Shown here one piece after another: positions 26,612 through 35,930 of a stretch of 64,000 bases of DNA. Positions within the stretch are counted from its first letter, which is position 1. Every line of letters begins with the position of its first letter. This DNA comes from an uncultured Methanomethylovorans sp. (GTDB lineage Archaea; Halobacteriota; Methanosarcinia; Methanosarcinales; Methanosarcinaceae). Below the pieces are notes generated by a model, which was not told the origin of the DNA, did no database searches, and saw only the letters and a program-made list of their open reading frames with translations. A program made the translations under genes and the position numbers. The DNA lies in contig NZ_OY782870.1 in NCBI RefSeq assembly GCF_963678545.1, positions 744,001 to 808,000 on the forward strand. Direction: 5' to 3'.

Positions 26612-27043
26612 TCATCCCATCACTATCTGGACACCCGTTGGATACTTTTTCATAATTAAGTAGGCTATTGATCTGCCAACCCATAGCCTGCCCTGCTGCA
26701 TAGTACGCAGGCGGCTGATCTCTCCCAAAGCCTGTAAAGCTTCCAAAGCATATGCATCGTTAAGGTAAAAGCTGTCTGGGACTTCATTCTCAAAGAAGAA
26801 TAGAATGGGAAGTTTGAGTTTCTCTTGCAGGTTTTTAGGTAGCTTCTCGCCGAGGTTCTTGAGTGTTGAGGTTTCGAAAAAGTGATCCTTGCCAGCTTTT
26901 GTTTTAGCAGAGGGCTTTTCTTCCTGCCTGAGCTGAACAAGGCTTTTTCTTTCGAATACTATGCTTCCGTTCATCTTATTGATTTCTGTTCTCATCCACC
27001 TCATGAGAACCGAATCATCACTCAGAGGGCGTCTGTCCTGCAT
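26612..27043 (-). CDS. UPF0216/DUF61 family protein
   Basis: A 143-residue archaeal protein. DDSVLMRWMRTEINKMNGSIVFERKSL at the N-terminus and the C-terminal GRLWVGRSIAYLIMKKYPT are family marks. Function unknown; the family is restricted largely to euryarchaea. It stands alone upstream of the aldehyde dehydrogenases. Confidence 0.88.
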   Translation of the reverse strand: MQDRRPLSDDSVLMRWMRTEINKMNGSIVFERKSLVQLRQEEKPSAKTKAGKDHFFETSTLKNLGEKLPKNLQEKLKLPILFFFENEVPDSFYLNDAYALEALQALGEISRLRTMQQGRLWVGRSIAYLIMKKYPTGVQIVMG

Positions 27044-27166
27044 TTTAGATACTTCCTCTTCAATGATTGTTTACAATCATTTGTTTAGTAGTTTGTAGTA
27101 TTATTGTTTCTGCATGGGGCAATAGTTTAAGCAATGTGGGATATTTCTTACTAATAAGTTGATCTC

Positions 27167-27484
27167 ATGCCGACACCATCTTTTCTTTATGAAGAGCAAC
27201 TTCAACAGATAAAGGCCATCTTGCTGGAAACATTTGTCGGGGAGGATGTCAAGATAATACTTATTAATCTTGATAAGCCAAGATATTCCCGCAATTCAAT
27301 GGAGATAGCTATAGGTGTGCTTCCCCGCTCTCCATATAATCGAAAAAAGTTGATTTATTCGATGGAAAAAATAGAGGAAATAAATTTCCCATACACTGTG
27401 GATCTTATAAATCTTTCCAGGGTTTCGGAAAGTCTCAGAATTCACTTGCTGGAAGGCAGTGATCTATGGAAGGATTGGGAATGA
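27167..27484 (+). CDS. Degenerate minimal nucleotidyltransferase-like protein
   Basis: A 105-residue protein whose overall plan follows MNT-type nucleotidyltransferases: an N-terminal helix, a strand (VKIILIN), a segment aligned with the GSRARG...SDIDIAI motif, and a C-terminal VDLINLSRVSESLRIHLLEGSDLW. The active site is missing: no GS motif, and SMEIAIG stands where DxD should be. It has no HEPN partner. Probably catalytically dead or not a true member; moderate confidence in the family. Confidence 0.5.
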   Translation: MPTPSFLYEEQLQQIKAILLETFVGEDVKIILINLDKPRYSRNSMEIAIGVLPRSPYNRKKLIYSMEKIEEINFPYTVDLINLSRVSESLRIHLLEGSDLWKDWE

Positions 27485-27599
27485 GGTGCATTTAAACAAA
27501 GTCATTTCATTTGATTTTCTTCTTTGCAATAATCCTCCTAAGATTAAATTTCTCCTCGCACAAAGAAATTATATTAACTTGCAACTCATCCTCAAAATC

Positions 27600-28118
27600 A
27601 TGAAATTCCAGAATGAAGAGTATGAAGGGGAAACATTCAAGGATATTGATCTGACATCTGCATCTTTCAAAAGATCAAAGTTCATAGATTGCAATTTTGA
27701 GAATTGCAACTTATCAAACATCGATCTCAATAGCACTAAGCTTAAGGATGTCCGATTCAGGAAATGTAAAATTCTGGGATTGGATTTTTCAAAATGTAAT
27801 GACTTCATGCTCAGTATTGGATTTGAAGACTCTTTTCTTTCCTATTCTGTTTTTTCCGATATGAATTTAGAAAATACGGATTTCATTAACTGTCAGATAT
27901 ATGACTGCGATTTTCTCAATACTAACCTCAAGAATGCAAATTTTGAAGGGTCTGATCTTAAAAACAGCCAATTTAGTCACACAAACCTTAACTTCACATC
28001 ATTCAGGAATGCAAAGAACTACAATATAGATCCAAACAACAATTTCCTGAAAAAGACGAAATTCTCTATTCCTGAGGTAATATCTCTTTTAAACATTTAT
28101 GATATTCAGTTGGAATGA
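27600..28118 (+). CDS. Pentapeptide-repeat protein (Qnr-like shape)
   Basis: A 172-residue right-handed beta-helix protein. From residue 8 to 145 nearly every fifth residue is L or F in A(D/N)LXX-like units (FKDIDLTSASFKRSKFIDCNF and so on), then FSIPEVISLLNIYDIQLE, a C-terminal helix as in Qnr/MfpA-like proteins that mimic DNA and protect gyrase. The ATG at 27600 starts the repeat; the frame is open further upstream but without repeat sequence. Rich in Asn, Asp and Cys. Actual target unknown. Confidence 0.82.
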   Translation: MKFQNEEYEGETFKDIDLTSASFKRSKFIDCNFENCNLSNIDLNSTKLKDVRFRKCKILGLDFSKCNDFMLSIGFEDSFLSYSVFSDMNLENTDFINCQIYDCDFLNTNLKNANFEGSDLKNSQFSHTNLNFTSFRNAKNYNIDPNNNFLKKTKFSIPEVISLLNIYDIQLE

Positions 28119-28155
28119 GCAGTTGGTAAATCAAAAAGAACTGCATTTGCCAACA

Positions 28156-28165
28156 CTTATAAATT
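28156..28165 (+). promoter_or_regulatory. TATA box of the R15P isomerase gene
   Basis: CTTATAAATT is centred about 28 bases upstream of the ATG at 28188, the spacing expected when transcription starts at or just before the start codon (leaderless). Confidence 0.6.
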
Positions 28166-28187
28166 CCTTCCTTACAACCTCTTTATC

Positions 28188-29114
28188 ATGTACGACCTGA
28201 TGGATACCGCAGAAAAGATCCGTACCATGGAGATCCGTGGAGCCGGCAGGATAGCAGTTGCAGCTTCGGCAGCTCTGAGAGATCATGCACAGACCCTTAG
28301 TTCACTGTCCTCTGAGGAGTTCGAGAAAAGCATTAATGAAGCTGCAAGAATACTTGTGGAGACCAGGCCCACAGCTGTTTCCCTGCCTAATGCGGTGGCC
28401 CTTACAAAAAAGCATTCATTTCGTGATGTAAACGAAGCTATTGCTGAGATCGTTGCCAATTCCGAGAAATTCATAAAAAATGCAAATGAAGCACTGGAAA
28501 AGATTGGTACGGTCGGTGCCAGGCGTATCCGGGATGGGGATGTTATAATGACTCACTGCAATTCCCACGCAGCAATTGCCATTATTAAGACTGCATTTAA
28601 TCAGGGAAAGAAGATCTCAGTGATCGCCACAGAATCCCGGCCACGCAGACAGGGTTTCATCACTATCAGGGAACTTAACGATGCAGGTATTCCCACAACT
28701 CTTATTGTGGACTCTGCTGTGAGGCTAGTCATGAAAGATGTGGACCTTGTGGTAGTAGGTGCAGATTCCATTGCCGTTAATGGTGCATTGGTTAATAAGA
28801 TTGGTACTTCACAGCTTGCACTGGCAGCAAGGGAAGCCCGTAAGAACGTCTTAGTTGCAGCTGAGACTTACAAGTTCAGCCCCAACACTATTCTAGGACA
28901 GATGGTAGAGATTGAGGATCGTTCAAGTGATGAGGTCATAGATCCCAGTATACTCAAAGAAATGCCCAATGTAAAGGTAAGAAATCCTGCATTTGATATC
29001 ACTCCTCCGGAATATCTCGACCTCATAATCACAGATGCAGGTGCTTTTCCACCTGCAATGGCATACATGGTTATCAAAGAGTACTTGGGATTGGATCTGG
29101 TGGATTTGAAATAA
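28188..29114 (+). CDS. Ribose-1,5-bisphosphate isomerase
   Basis: A 308-residue enzyme of the eIF2B-like isomerase family. It converts ribose 1,5-bisphosphate to ribulose 1,5-bisphosphate in the archaeal AMP pathway, which feeds form III RuBisCO. Marks are MEIRGAGRIAVAAS, RPTAVSLPNAV, MTHCNSHAA with the catalytic Cys, the VVGADSIAVNGALVNKIGT Asp region, and a C-terminal FDITPPEYLDLIITDAGA. Distinguished from MtnA and eIF2B alpha by this start motif and length. AMP phosphorylase and RuBisCO are not in the window. Confidence 0.93.
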   Translation: MYDLMDTAEKIRTMEIRGAGRIAVAASAALRDHAQTLSSLSSEEFEKSINEAARILVETRPTAVSLPNAVALTKKHSFRDVNEAIAEIVANSEKFIKNANEALEKIGTVGARRIRDGDVIMTHCNSHAAIAIIKTAFNQGKKISVIATESRPRRQGFITIRELNDAGIPTTLIVDSAVRLVMKDVDLVVVGADSIAVNGALVNKIGTSQLALAAREARKNVLVAAETYKFSPNTILGQMVEIEDRSSDEVIDPSILKEMPNVKVRNPAFDITPPEYLDLIITDAGAFPPAMAYMVIKEYLGLDLVDLK

Positions 29115-29152
29115 TAAAAATGTGTCCACATTTTCCATATTTTTAATGGTGG

Positions 29153-29431
29153 TTATTTATTATCCTTCCAATTCCACCATTTCAGCAGTTGAGGGTCATG
29201 CTCCTTGTTCGATGCATAATACACTGCACACCTGAAGACATAGAGCATGCACCTGTCTATCTTCATTCCGGCATTATCACAGAGTCTCATGTAGAGTTCT
29301 TCAGGGTCTTTCCCCTTTAGATCTTTGACGGAACGAATACCCAATTCCCATAGATCCTCTGCAGTTTTTTCACCTACGCCCGGAATAACCTGCAATTCCC
29401 TGAGAACTCTTGTATTGTTCCCATCTTTCAT
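29153..29431 (-). CDS. Helix-hairpin-helix protein of the Cdd1 family
   Basis: A 92-residue protein with HhH motif IPGVGEKTAEDLWELGI near 16-32 and the family-specific DRCMLYVFRCAVYYA. Cdd1 members are small putative DNA-binding proteins of unknown role. Its ATG overlaps the stop of the SagB-like gene by 4 bases, so the two are co-translated. Confidence 0.85.
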   Translation of the reverse strand: MKDGNNTRVLRELQVIPGVGEKTAEDLWELGIRSVKDLKGKDPEELYMRLCDNAGMKIDRCMLYVFRCAVYYASNKEHDPQLLKWWNWKDNK

Positions 29432-30162
29432 TTCTTTCCTACTGTGGCAATATAGATCACGAACTCATGCTCGCCGTCAATATCCAGAAGTTCGTTCATG
29501 TCATCATCCAGGAATGCTCCTATGGAGCAAACCCCGCAATCAATAGCTTCTGCACTAAGGTATAGGTTCTGGCACACATGACCTGCATCTAGGTGCAGGT
29601 AACGGTATCCCCTTTCACCATATCTCCATTTCATCCTGTATGCAACAGCTGTCCATATGAAAGTCACAGCGCTTTTCTTTACAAAATCCTGCCCCAGGCA
29701 GGCTTCTGTAATCTCTTCTGCCATGTCGGTCTCAATATCTAATTGGAGCAGTTTATGCCCTATGGCAAGGAATCTATACAATCCGGGTTCAAGGCCCTCC
29801 ACATTGTTGATCAATAAGTATGTTTCCAGTGCATGCCTTGCTCCTGCCGAGGGCACAGTCCTGAAAGTGACAACGTTTTCTATAGTTTCTTTCACTCCTT
29901 GTGTACACCACAGGAGGTATGAGAGTTCGTTCAGTGTAAGGGGCTTATCGGAATAGCTGCGCACGCTTGTACGATGTTCGATGGCACGCCTTAATGGCAT
30001 CTCTCTCACATGAACAGTATAAGGGTCCGGTAGTTCTATAATCCCAAGAGCATCATCTGGGTCCTTTTGCAGAGGAGGCTGTGGATATCCTTCTGTTTGT
30101 GGTGCTTTTGCAAGGTACTGGAACCTTGTCAATTTCATGAAATCTTTACCTATCTCTTGCAT
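29428..30162 (-). CDS. SagB/ThcOx-family flavin oxidoreductase
   Basis: A 244-residue nitroreductase-fold enzyme. RRAIEHRTSVRSYSDKPLTLNELSYLLW is the FMN-binding start, VPSAGARHALETYLL the SagB-type motif, and LDAGHVCQNLYLSAEAI with GVCSIGAFLDD the C-terminal half. Family members oxidise azolines in RiPP pathways, but stand-alone archaeal members have no known substrate and no precursor or YcaO gene is nearby. Partner: the overlapping Cdd1 gene. Confidence 0.88.
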   Translation of the reverse strand: MQEIGKDFMKLTRFQYLAKAPQTEGYPQPPLQKDPDDALGIIELPDPYTVHVREMPLRRAIEHRTSVRSYSDKPLTLNELSYLLWCTQGVKETIENVVTFRTVPSAGARHALETYLLINNVEGLEPGLYRFLAIGHKLLQLDIETDMAEEITEACLGQDFVKKSAVTFIWTAVAYRMKWRYGERGYRYLHLDAGHVCQNLYLSAEAIDCGVCSIGAFLDDDMNELLDIDGEHEFVIYIATVGKK

Positions 30163-30206
30163 TTCATACTCCCTTTATTGCATATTTGCTGCTACATTCA
30201 AATCAT

Positions 30207-30818
30207 TTATGATATATTGATCTTTGAGTACTTATGAACTGTCATTTTCTCCTTTTTTTCACCGAGCACTACAAATCCTCCTTCGCCATATCCACATCTG
30301 ACAGGTTCAACATCTTCTATCATTTCCAGTGATCTAAAAAGTGTCTGAACTGTAGCTAGATCCCCGAAATTAGCTTCATGGATGTATTCAGATATTTCAT
30401 CAACTGAATGGAATTTTGCATATCTGTAAAACCGATTATCCTGTTGTTTTTTCTCATATGCTTTTCCAAGTTCACTGTCCCTGTCTATCTTTGCGAGAAT
30501 AAATCTGCCATCCGGTTTTAGTGTCCTGTCAATCTCAGCGAATGCTTGTTGCAGGTTAGTCAAAAAACAATCTACAGTGGCCATCATAATAATATCAAAG
30601 CTTTTATCCTTGAAAGGCAAGTTTTCGGCTACAGCCTGTATACAAATTATTTTTCGTTCCCTGGTTTTTTTAAGCATTTCTATGGAAGGATCTAAACCAT
30701 AGATGATATGCAGGCCCTCAGTAAATCTACCTGTACCCACTCCAATCTCAATGCATCGATGTTTTGGATGGACTTGTCCCAGCATTTTCTTTATAGCTTC
30801 CAGCTCGGTATTGAACAC
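30207..30818 (-). CDS. Class I SAM-dependent methyltransferase, N-terminus interrupted by TGA
   Basis: From a GTG at 30818 the 203-residue product has a Rossmann methyltransferase core: IEIGVGTGRFTEGL (SAM motif I), YGLDPSIEML, and NLPFKDKSFDIIMMATVDCFL. The same frame extends upstream to an ATG at 30881, reading MKTPFDLHALEYDS, then TGA (30837-30839), then YEQHIKVFNTELEAI. Homologues usually have Trp in place of that stop. It is probably a nonsense mutation, leaving a shortened or silent gene, unless translation restarts at the GTG. A sequencing error is also possible. Confidence 0.8.
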   Translation of the reverse strand: MFNTELEAIKKMLGQVHPKHRCIEIGVGTGRFTEGLHIIYGLDPSIEMLKKTRERKIICIQAVAENLPFKDKSFDIIMMATVDCFLTNLQQAFAEIDRTLKPDGRFILAKIDRDSELGKAYEKKQQDNRFYRYAKFHSVDEISEYIHEANFGDLATVQTLFRSLEMIEDVEPVRCGYGEGGFVVLGEKKEKMTVHKYSKINIS

Positions 30819-31004
30819 TTTAATGTGCTGCTCGTATCAAGAATCGTATTCCAGTGCATGCAGATCGAACGGTGTTTTCATTCCAGCCTCTTAATAAAAC
30901 ATCATATAAATCCTCTATGGATTTTTTTTCATCTGCATATTTATATACTAATTGCCAAAAAACATCAGTAAAATATAATATTCTATAGCACAAATTCACC
31001 TCTT

Positions 31005-31583
31005 ATGCCAGTAAGATGTGAATGGGCTTCTTTCAGTGACCTTGCCCTCAAATACCATGATGAAGAGTGGGGTGTGCCAGTACATGATGATAGGCTGCTT
31101 TTCGAATTCCTTGTGCTAGAAGGTGCACAGGCGGGCTTAAGCTGGGAAACGATTCTCAAAAAAAGGGATAATTACAGAAAGGCTTTTGATAATTTTGATT
31201 ATGAAAAGGTTGCAACATACGATGATGCAAAAGTGGGTGAATTGCTTAAAGATGCAGGTATTATCCGCAACAAGCTCAAGGTACGGTCTGCCATTAATAA
31301 TGCACAGGCTTTCAAAAAAGTGAGAGATGAATTCGGCTCGTTTGACACTTATATCTGGGGCTTTGTGAATCATGCACCTGTTCAGAATTCATGGACATTA
31401 TTGGCAGAAATCCCTGCAAAGACCGAAATTGCAGAAAAGATAAGTAAGGATCTGAAAAAAAGAGGGTTCAATTTTGTAGGTCCTACAATCCTCTATGCTT
31501 TCATGCAGGCAATTGGCATGGTCAATGATCATGTGGTGGGTTGCTTCAGGCATGAGCAGTGCAGGGAGCTTGGAGGGAAATAA
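31005..31583 (+). CDS. tag: DNA-3-methyladenine glycosylase I
   Basis: A 192-residue base-excision enzyme that removes 3-methyladenine. It has the Tag layout: RCEWA with the first zinc Cys, YHDEEWGVP with the zinc His and catalytic-region residues, EGAQAGLSWETIL, and the C-terminal MVNDHVVGCFRH with the remaining Cys/His ligands. Length is normal. Monocistronic, after an A/T-rich promoter region. Confidence 0.95.
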   Translation: MPVRCEWASFSDLALKYHDEEWGVPVHDDRLLFEFLVLEGAQAGLSWETILKKRDNYRKAFDNFDYEKVATYDDAKVGELLKDAGIIRNKLKVRSAINNAQAFKKVRDEFGSFDTYIWGFVNHAPVQNSWTLLAEIPAKTEIAEKISKDLKKRGFNFVGPTILYAFMQAIGMVNDHVVGCFRHEQCRELGGK

Positions 31584-31639
31584 CATCTGTTGGGATGAAC
31601 ACAAATGAAAAAAGTGACTGGACATCTGTCCATGTTCTT

Positions 31640-32713
31640 TCAGGACAAATGACCATATGGTGTTTCTTGATACTGCTTTAATACAGTTTCAATGGATGTG
31701 TTCGAAGTTTGAGATTCAGAACCGAATAGCAGACTTGACAGGGAAGGCTTGTTCATGTAGACAATTGTAGGTTCCCCTTCTATGCCAGCCAGTTTCGTGG
31801 CAATATCAATGGCATCATAGAAATTGCCCAATTCATCCACAAGCCCCAGTTCCTTCGCCTTTTTACCGGTATATATTCTGCCATCTGCAAGATTCTTTAC
31901 TTCGCTTACCGACATGTTACGGCCTTCTGCAACATCTGTAACGAAAGTATCGTAAACTTCCATAATCACACTGTCAGCATATTCCTTTTCTTCATCTGTG
32001 AGACCTCTCCAAGAGCCTCCCATATCTTTAAACTCCCCAGACTTGGCTATGTAGTATTGTATTCCTTCTTTGTCATTATACTCAGACATATTCTCAAAGG
32101 TCCAGATTACTCCTATGCTGCCAGTCATTGTAGATGGGTTTGCTACTATCACATCAGCAGGTACGGATATATGATATGCTGCACTGGCAGCGACATTACC
32201 CATAGATACTACTATAGGCATACCTTGATCGTGAGCCTTTTTTACTTCTTCATATATTTCTTCTCCAGCAGTTGAAGAACCACCGGGGCTATCTACTCTC
32301 AGTACGATGGCTTTTACACTATCATCTTCAAGAGCCTGACGGATGTTCTCATTTATCCCGTCAGGTGTAGCATATCCCAATCCATCATATATACTGCCGG
32401 AAACAATTGAGCCTTCTACATATATAACTGCGATTTTATCGCCTGTTGAATACAGATTACTATTAAATGTACCCATAATAGCTACAAGGCTTACGCCAAT
32501 GAGGAGCACAAGGAATCCAGCTACTAGTAAGTACATTTTCCATCTACTTTTGCGGGGTGCCATAGGAGGAGGTGTATTTCGGGTATAGGTTGTAGGTCCG
32601 CTTGCCGAAATATCTCTTTCCGTTTTTTCTGCGGAATAGGGATTACTCTCCATGGCCGGTGTTTCCTCCCCATAATTTGTATTGGAACTATTTGCCATAT
32701 CTTCAGGATTCAT
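31640..32713 (-). CDS. sppA: Signal peptide peptidase SppA
   Basis: A 357-residue membrane-bound Ser-Lys protease that degrades cleaved signal peptides and membrane protein fragments. A Pro/Thr-rich cytosolic N-terminus precedes a single membrane helix (about 61-80, YLLVAGFLVLLIGVSLVAI). The catalytic Ser is in TMTGSIGVI and the general-base Lys in AKSGEFKDMG; RVDSPGGS is the oxyanion-forming motif. Single-domain bacterial/archaeal type. Confidence 0.94.
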   Translation of the reverse strand: MNPEDMANSSNTNYGEETPAMESNPYSAEKTERDISASGPTTYTRNTPPPMAPRKSRWKMYLLVAGFLVLLIGVSLVAIMGTFNSNLYSTGDKIAVIYVEGSIVSGSIYDGLGYATPDGINENIRQALEDDSVKAIVLRVDSPGGSSTAGEEIYEEVKKAHDQGMPIVVSMGNVAASAAYHISVPADVIVANPSTMTGSIGVIWTFENMSEYNDKEGIQYYIAKSGEFKDMGGSWRGLTDEEKEYADSVIMEVYDTFVTDVAEGRNMSVSEVKNLADGRIYTGKKAKELGLVDELGNFYDAIDIATKLAGIEGEPTIVYMNKPSLSSLLFGSESQTSNTSIETVLKQYQETPYGHLS

Positions 32714-32828
32714 AAGGATTATACCTTCTTGGCAAGAGAATGTACATGAACATTGAAATACTTATCTTGAATAATGCAAGCGTAATATATTTTATAAAAG
32801 CACTCTATCCTCCTTAAGTAAATCTATT

Positions 32829-32840
32829 GCATAATATAAA
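32829..32840 (+). promoter_or_regulatory. TATA-like box upstream of metG
   Basis: GCATAATATAAA lies about 40 bases before the metG ATG, and GGAG at 32866-32869 serves as ribosome binding site, so a short leader of about 15-20 bases is expected. Confidence 0.5.
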
Positions 32841-32876
32841 TCTAACATACTACTCATATTATTCCGGAGATCATAC

Positions 32877-34922
32877 ATGTCAAAACTACCTGAAGATAAA
32901 CCTGTACTTGTTACGTGCGGTCTTCCTTACGCCAACGGCAAAGCTCATATCGGCCACTTGAGAACATATATTCCAGCGGATGTTTATGTGAGATCCCTGA
33001 AAAAACGTGGGAAAGAAGTAACTTTCATCTGTGGCTCGGATACTCATGGAACACCCATAGTTGTCAACGCAGAAGAATTGAAGATCACTCCTAAAGAACT
33101 GGTAGAAAAGTATCATCAGCATTTCTATGAGGTATTCAGGTCCATGGGTGTAGTATTCAATGCCTTTGGAACAACGGATGATCCGGAAAATCACAATCGT
33201 ACATTGGATATTGTAAACAAACTTATCGAAAAGGGTTATGTTTATCCAAAGGTCATTGAGATAGCATATTGTCCCGCATGTGACCGTTTCCTACCGGACA
33301 GGTATGTTGCAGGCGTGTGTCCTCACTGTGGTCAAAATGCGAGAGGCGATGAATGTGATCAGGGATGCGGTAAACACCTGGAGCCAGGGGAGCTTAAGGA
33401 ACCTGCATGTACCATTTGCCGGGGTCCTGCACACTATAAGGAACAGGAACACTTTTTCTTCAAACTTTCTGAATTCAAGGAATTCCTTCTTGAACACCTA
33501 GAGCATCTGGAAGGTACGTCCAATGCCAAAAACTATGCTCTTGGCTGGGTGAAACAGGAGCTTACAGACTGGTGCATCACAAGGACACTGGAATGGGGAG
33601 TGAAATTCCCTGGCCATGATGATCTTGTTGTGTATGTCTGGGTGGATGCACCCATCGGCTATATTGCCTTTACAGAACAGTGGGCCCAGGCTAATAATGA
33701 AAGCTGGGAGAAGTTCTGGAAAGGTGATTGTCCCATTGTCCATTTTATTGGTGGAGATATAATCTACCACCACTGTATATTCTGGCCTGCCATGCTCAAA
33801 GGTGCTGATTACAGCCAGCCTTGGGCAGTTGTATCCTCAGGTATGGTGAAGATAGAGGACAAAAAATTCTCCAAAAGCCGTGGATATGTGGTATGGGTAC
33901 AAGAGGATTACCTGGACCACGGTTTCCATGCTGACCTTCTTAGATATTATCTCCTGAGTTACACATCACATACAAAGGAAGTCAATTTCTCATGGAAGGT
34001 ATTCCAGGAAAGGATCAACACTGAACTTGTGGCTGTGCTGGGCAATTTCCTTTATCGTAGTCTTCTGTTCGACTTCAAGAACTTCGGTGAGATTCCGGCA
34101 GGCAAGATATCACCTGAGGTCATGGAAAAGATAAAATCCACTATTGATGAGGTCACAGTTGCAATGGAAGAATTCGAGTTCAAAAAGGCCATTGATACTG
34201 CTATGGCACTGGCTTCTTTTGGGAATTCGTACTTCCAGTCCAATGAACCATGGAAACTAATTAAAGAGAATAAGGAAGCATGTGCTGAAGTGCTGGCAAA
34301 CTGCGTACAGATAGCAAAAGGCCTAATTCTCCTATTTGAACCCACTATTCCTGAAAAGATGGAGATCGCCTGGAAGCAGATAGGTATGGATTCCGATGTG
34401 CATACAGCAGGATATGAAGAAGCTCTGATACCAGTCATAGCAGGTACAAAACTTTCTAATCCCAGCATTCTCTTTGATAAGATAGAAGATGCCAAGATCG
34501 ATGAGATGACCGCAATTTCCAATGAGAGGGTACGCAAGGCTCTTGCAAAGGAAGCAGGGATTAAGGAAGAAGAACCAGTAGTAGTGCCTCTGAAAGACCA
34601 AATTACTTACGAGGACTTTGCAAAGGTGGATATCCGTGTTGGTAAGGTCCTCACCGCAGAGAAAATAAGGAAATCAAAAAAATTGCTCAAACTGATGGTC
34701 GATGTCGGTGAACCCAAACCTAGACAGATAGTTGCAGGTCTTGCGGATTATTATCAGCCAGAAGAACTTGTGGGAAAGATCGTCAACGTTCTTGTAAATC
34801 TCCAGCCTGCAAAACTTTGTGGCGTGGAGTCCCAAGGTATGCTATTGGCAGCTGATGCAGGAGAACGTGTATCTTTGCTGACCCCTGATAAAGATATGAA
34901 TCCTGGATCAATTGTAAGATAA
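32877..34922 (+). CDS. metG: Methionyl-tRNA synthetase with C-terminal tRNA-binding domain
   Basis: A 681-residue class I synthetase that charges tRNA-Met. HIGH motif is KAHIGHL near 22-25; KMSKS appears as KFSKS near 337. The connective domain has Cys pairs CPAC, CPHC, CDQGC and CTIC for zinc. The last 110 residues ([16 protein letters not shown] onward) form an OB-fold EMAP/Trbp111-like domain that aids dimerisation and tRNA binding. Start chosen from GGAG spacing. Ends at a hairpin. Confidence 0.97.
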   Translation: MSKLPEDKPVLVTCGLPYANGKAHIGHLRTYIPADVYVRSLKKRGKEVTFICGSDTHGTPIVVNAEELKITPKELVEKYHQHFYEVFRSMGVVFNAFGTTDDPENHNRTLDIVNKLIEKGYVYPKVIEIAYCPACDRFLPDRYVAGVCPHCGQNARGDECDQGCGKHLEPGELKEPACTICRGPAHYKEQEHFFFKLSEFKEFLLEHLEHLEGTSNAKNYALGWVKQELTDWCITRTLEWGVKFPGHDDLVVYVWVDAPIGYIAFTEQWAQANNESWEKFWKGDCPIVHFIGGDIIYHHCIFWPAMLKGADYSQPWAVVSSGMVKIEDKKFSKSRGYVVWVQEDYLDHGFHADLLRYYLLSYTSHTKEVNFSWKVFQERINTELVAVLGNFLYRSLLFDFKNFGEIPAGKISPEVMEKIKSTIDEVTVAMEEFEFKKAIDTAMALASFGNSYFQSNEPWKLIKENKEACAEVLANCVQIAKGLILLFEPTIPEKMEIAWKQIGMDSDVHTAGYEEALIPVIAGTKLSNPSILFDKIEDAKIDEMTAISNERVRKALAKEAGIKEEEPVVVPLKDQITYEDFAKVDIRVGKVLTAEKIRKSKKLLKLMVDVGEPKPRQIVAGLADYYQPEELVGKIVNVLVNLQPAKLCGVESQGMLLAADAGERVSLLTPDKDMNPGSIVR

Positions 34923-34970
34923 AATACTAAAAATATAGTAAGTTCTGATTAAGAACCGTTAGTCAGTGTA

Positions 34971-35004
34971 CAGGTGCAGATGTAATTGCACCTGTTATTG
35001 ATCT
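34971..35004 (+). terminator. Terminator between metG and the CYTH gene
   Basis: CAGGTGCA (34971-34978) and TGCACCTG (34987-34994) form an 8-bp stem with an 8-base loop, followed by a T-rich tail. It sits between convergent genes and may serve both. Confidence 0.65.
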
Positions 35005-35005
35005 T

Positions 35006-35530
35006 TTATTCCTTTTTTTCAAGCACCATCTCAAGGTAAGATGTCCTAATGGAATCTTCTTTTCGGATACCTAATGATTCGAGAAATTCGAATATTTGAT
35101 TGCGATGCTCTTCTATATTAGTTTCAGCCTGTTTCTCAACTTCGATGAATTCTTCAAGCCCTTCCACAGAATCAAGGGCAATTGTCATGCCTTGGCAACT
35201 GAAGATTTCTCTTTTCTTACGGACTATCCCCGATTCAAAAAAACCAAGAGCTATAAGAATACTTCTTGTGCTGTCTCCATCTACTTCGGTCTCGAATTCC
35301 TGCCGGGTCTTGGAAACTGAGTCAAGCTTCTTTCCTTTATATGTGAGCACCGATTTTCCGTTCACGGAGCGTATCCTCAATGCTTCGTCAGTTTCAGAGA
35401 AATCTCTCACAGGAGAATTATAATAGGTATCCAGATGTTGCTGGATACCTCCCGGCTTTGCACCCATAGCGGCAAGCTTCTCACGAAGTGAGTTATGGCT
35501 TGCCCGTGCTTTTACTTCTATTTCTATCAT
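35006..35530 (-). CDS. CYTH-domain (class IV adenylyl cyclase-like) protein
   Basis: A 174-residue triphosphate tunnel protein. IEIEVKARA at the N-terminus is the ExExK motif for binding metal and triphosphate; LRIRSVNGKSVLTYKGKK and ALDSVEGLEEFIEVE add further tunnel residues. CyaB-type members hydrolyse triphosphates or cyclise ATP; archaeal members are mostly triphosphatase-like and uncharacterised. Last gene of the mevalonate operon, 1 base after the DUF35 gene. Confidence 0.88.
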   Translation of the reverse strand: MIEIEVKARASHNSLREKLAAMGAKPGGIQQHLDTYYNSPVRDFSETDEALRIRSVNGKSVLTYKGKKLDSVSKTRQEFETEVDGDSTRSILIALGFFESGIVRKKREIFSCQGMTIALDSVEGLEEFIEVEKQAETNIEEHRNQIFEFLESLGIRKEDSIRTSYLEMVLEKKE

Positions 35531-35531
35531 T

Positions 35532-35930
35532 TCACTCAGGCACGAACTTGGTGCCGTAATATATCATGCCCTTCTCACCGCTTTGGCCAAGCTTCCTGAA
35601 CACAGGTCTTACTTTCATGCCTATCTTCATGGATGCCGGATCACCTATGATCTGGCTGGTGAGGCTTGGTCCTTCTTCCAGCTTCACAATAGCAAGTACA
35701 TAAGGTGTCTGCTTCTCAAACCCTTCGGCAGCTGTGTGAATAACTGTATATGTAAGAATTTCTCCTTTTCCACTAAACTTGAAGTTTTCCAGCTTACCGT
35801 CACGTCGGCAAGTGGGGCACATGTTGCGGGGTGGATAGTAGTATGCCCCACAGTTAGTACAGTGTGTACCTATTAGGTTATACCTGGCAACCTGTTTTCT
35901 CCAGAATCTCGGTACTGACATCGTGATCAC
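35532..35930 (-). CDS. DUF35 zinc-ribbon OB-fold scaffold protein
   Basis: A 132-residue protein with a zinc ribbon ([15 protein letters not shown] near 22-41) and an OB-fold domain. In archaea it bridges thiolase and HMG-CoA synthase and shares their CoA site so that acetoacetyl-CoA is passed directly (established for methanogenic archaea). The start overlaps the thiolase stop by 4 bases, matching that complex. Confidence 0.93.
   Translation of the reverse strand: MITMSVPRFWRKQVARYNLIGTHCTNCGAYYYPPRNMCPTCRRDGKLENFKFSGKGEILTYTVIHTAAEGFEKQTPYVLAIVKLEEGPSLTSQIIGDPASMKIGMKVRPVFRKLGQSGEKGMIYYGTKFVPE

Noticed and set aside
27459..27599. N-terminal extension of the pentapeptide-repeat protein
   Set aside because: The extra residues lack the repeat pattern and overlap the preceding gene; the ATG at 27600 starts the repeat directly.
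30837..30839. Selenocysteine reading of the in-frame TGA
   Set aside because: Homologues carry Trp here, there is no redox motif, and this lineage is not known to use selenocysteine.
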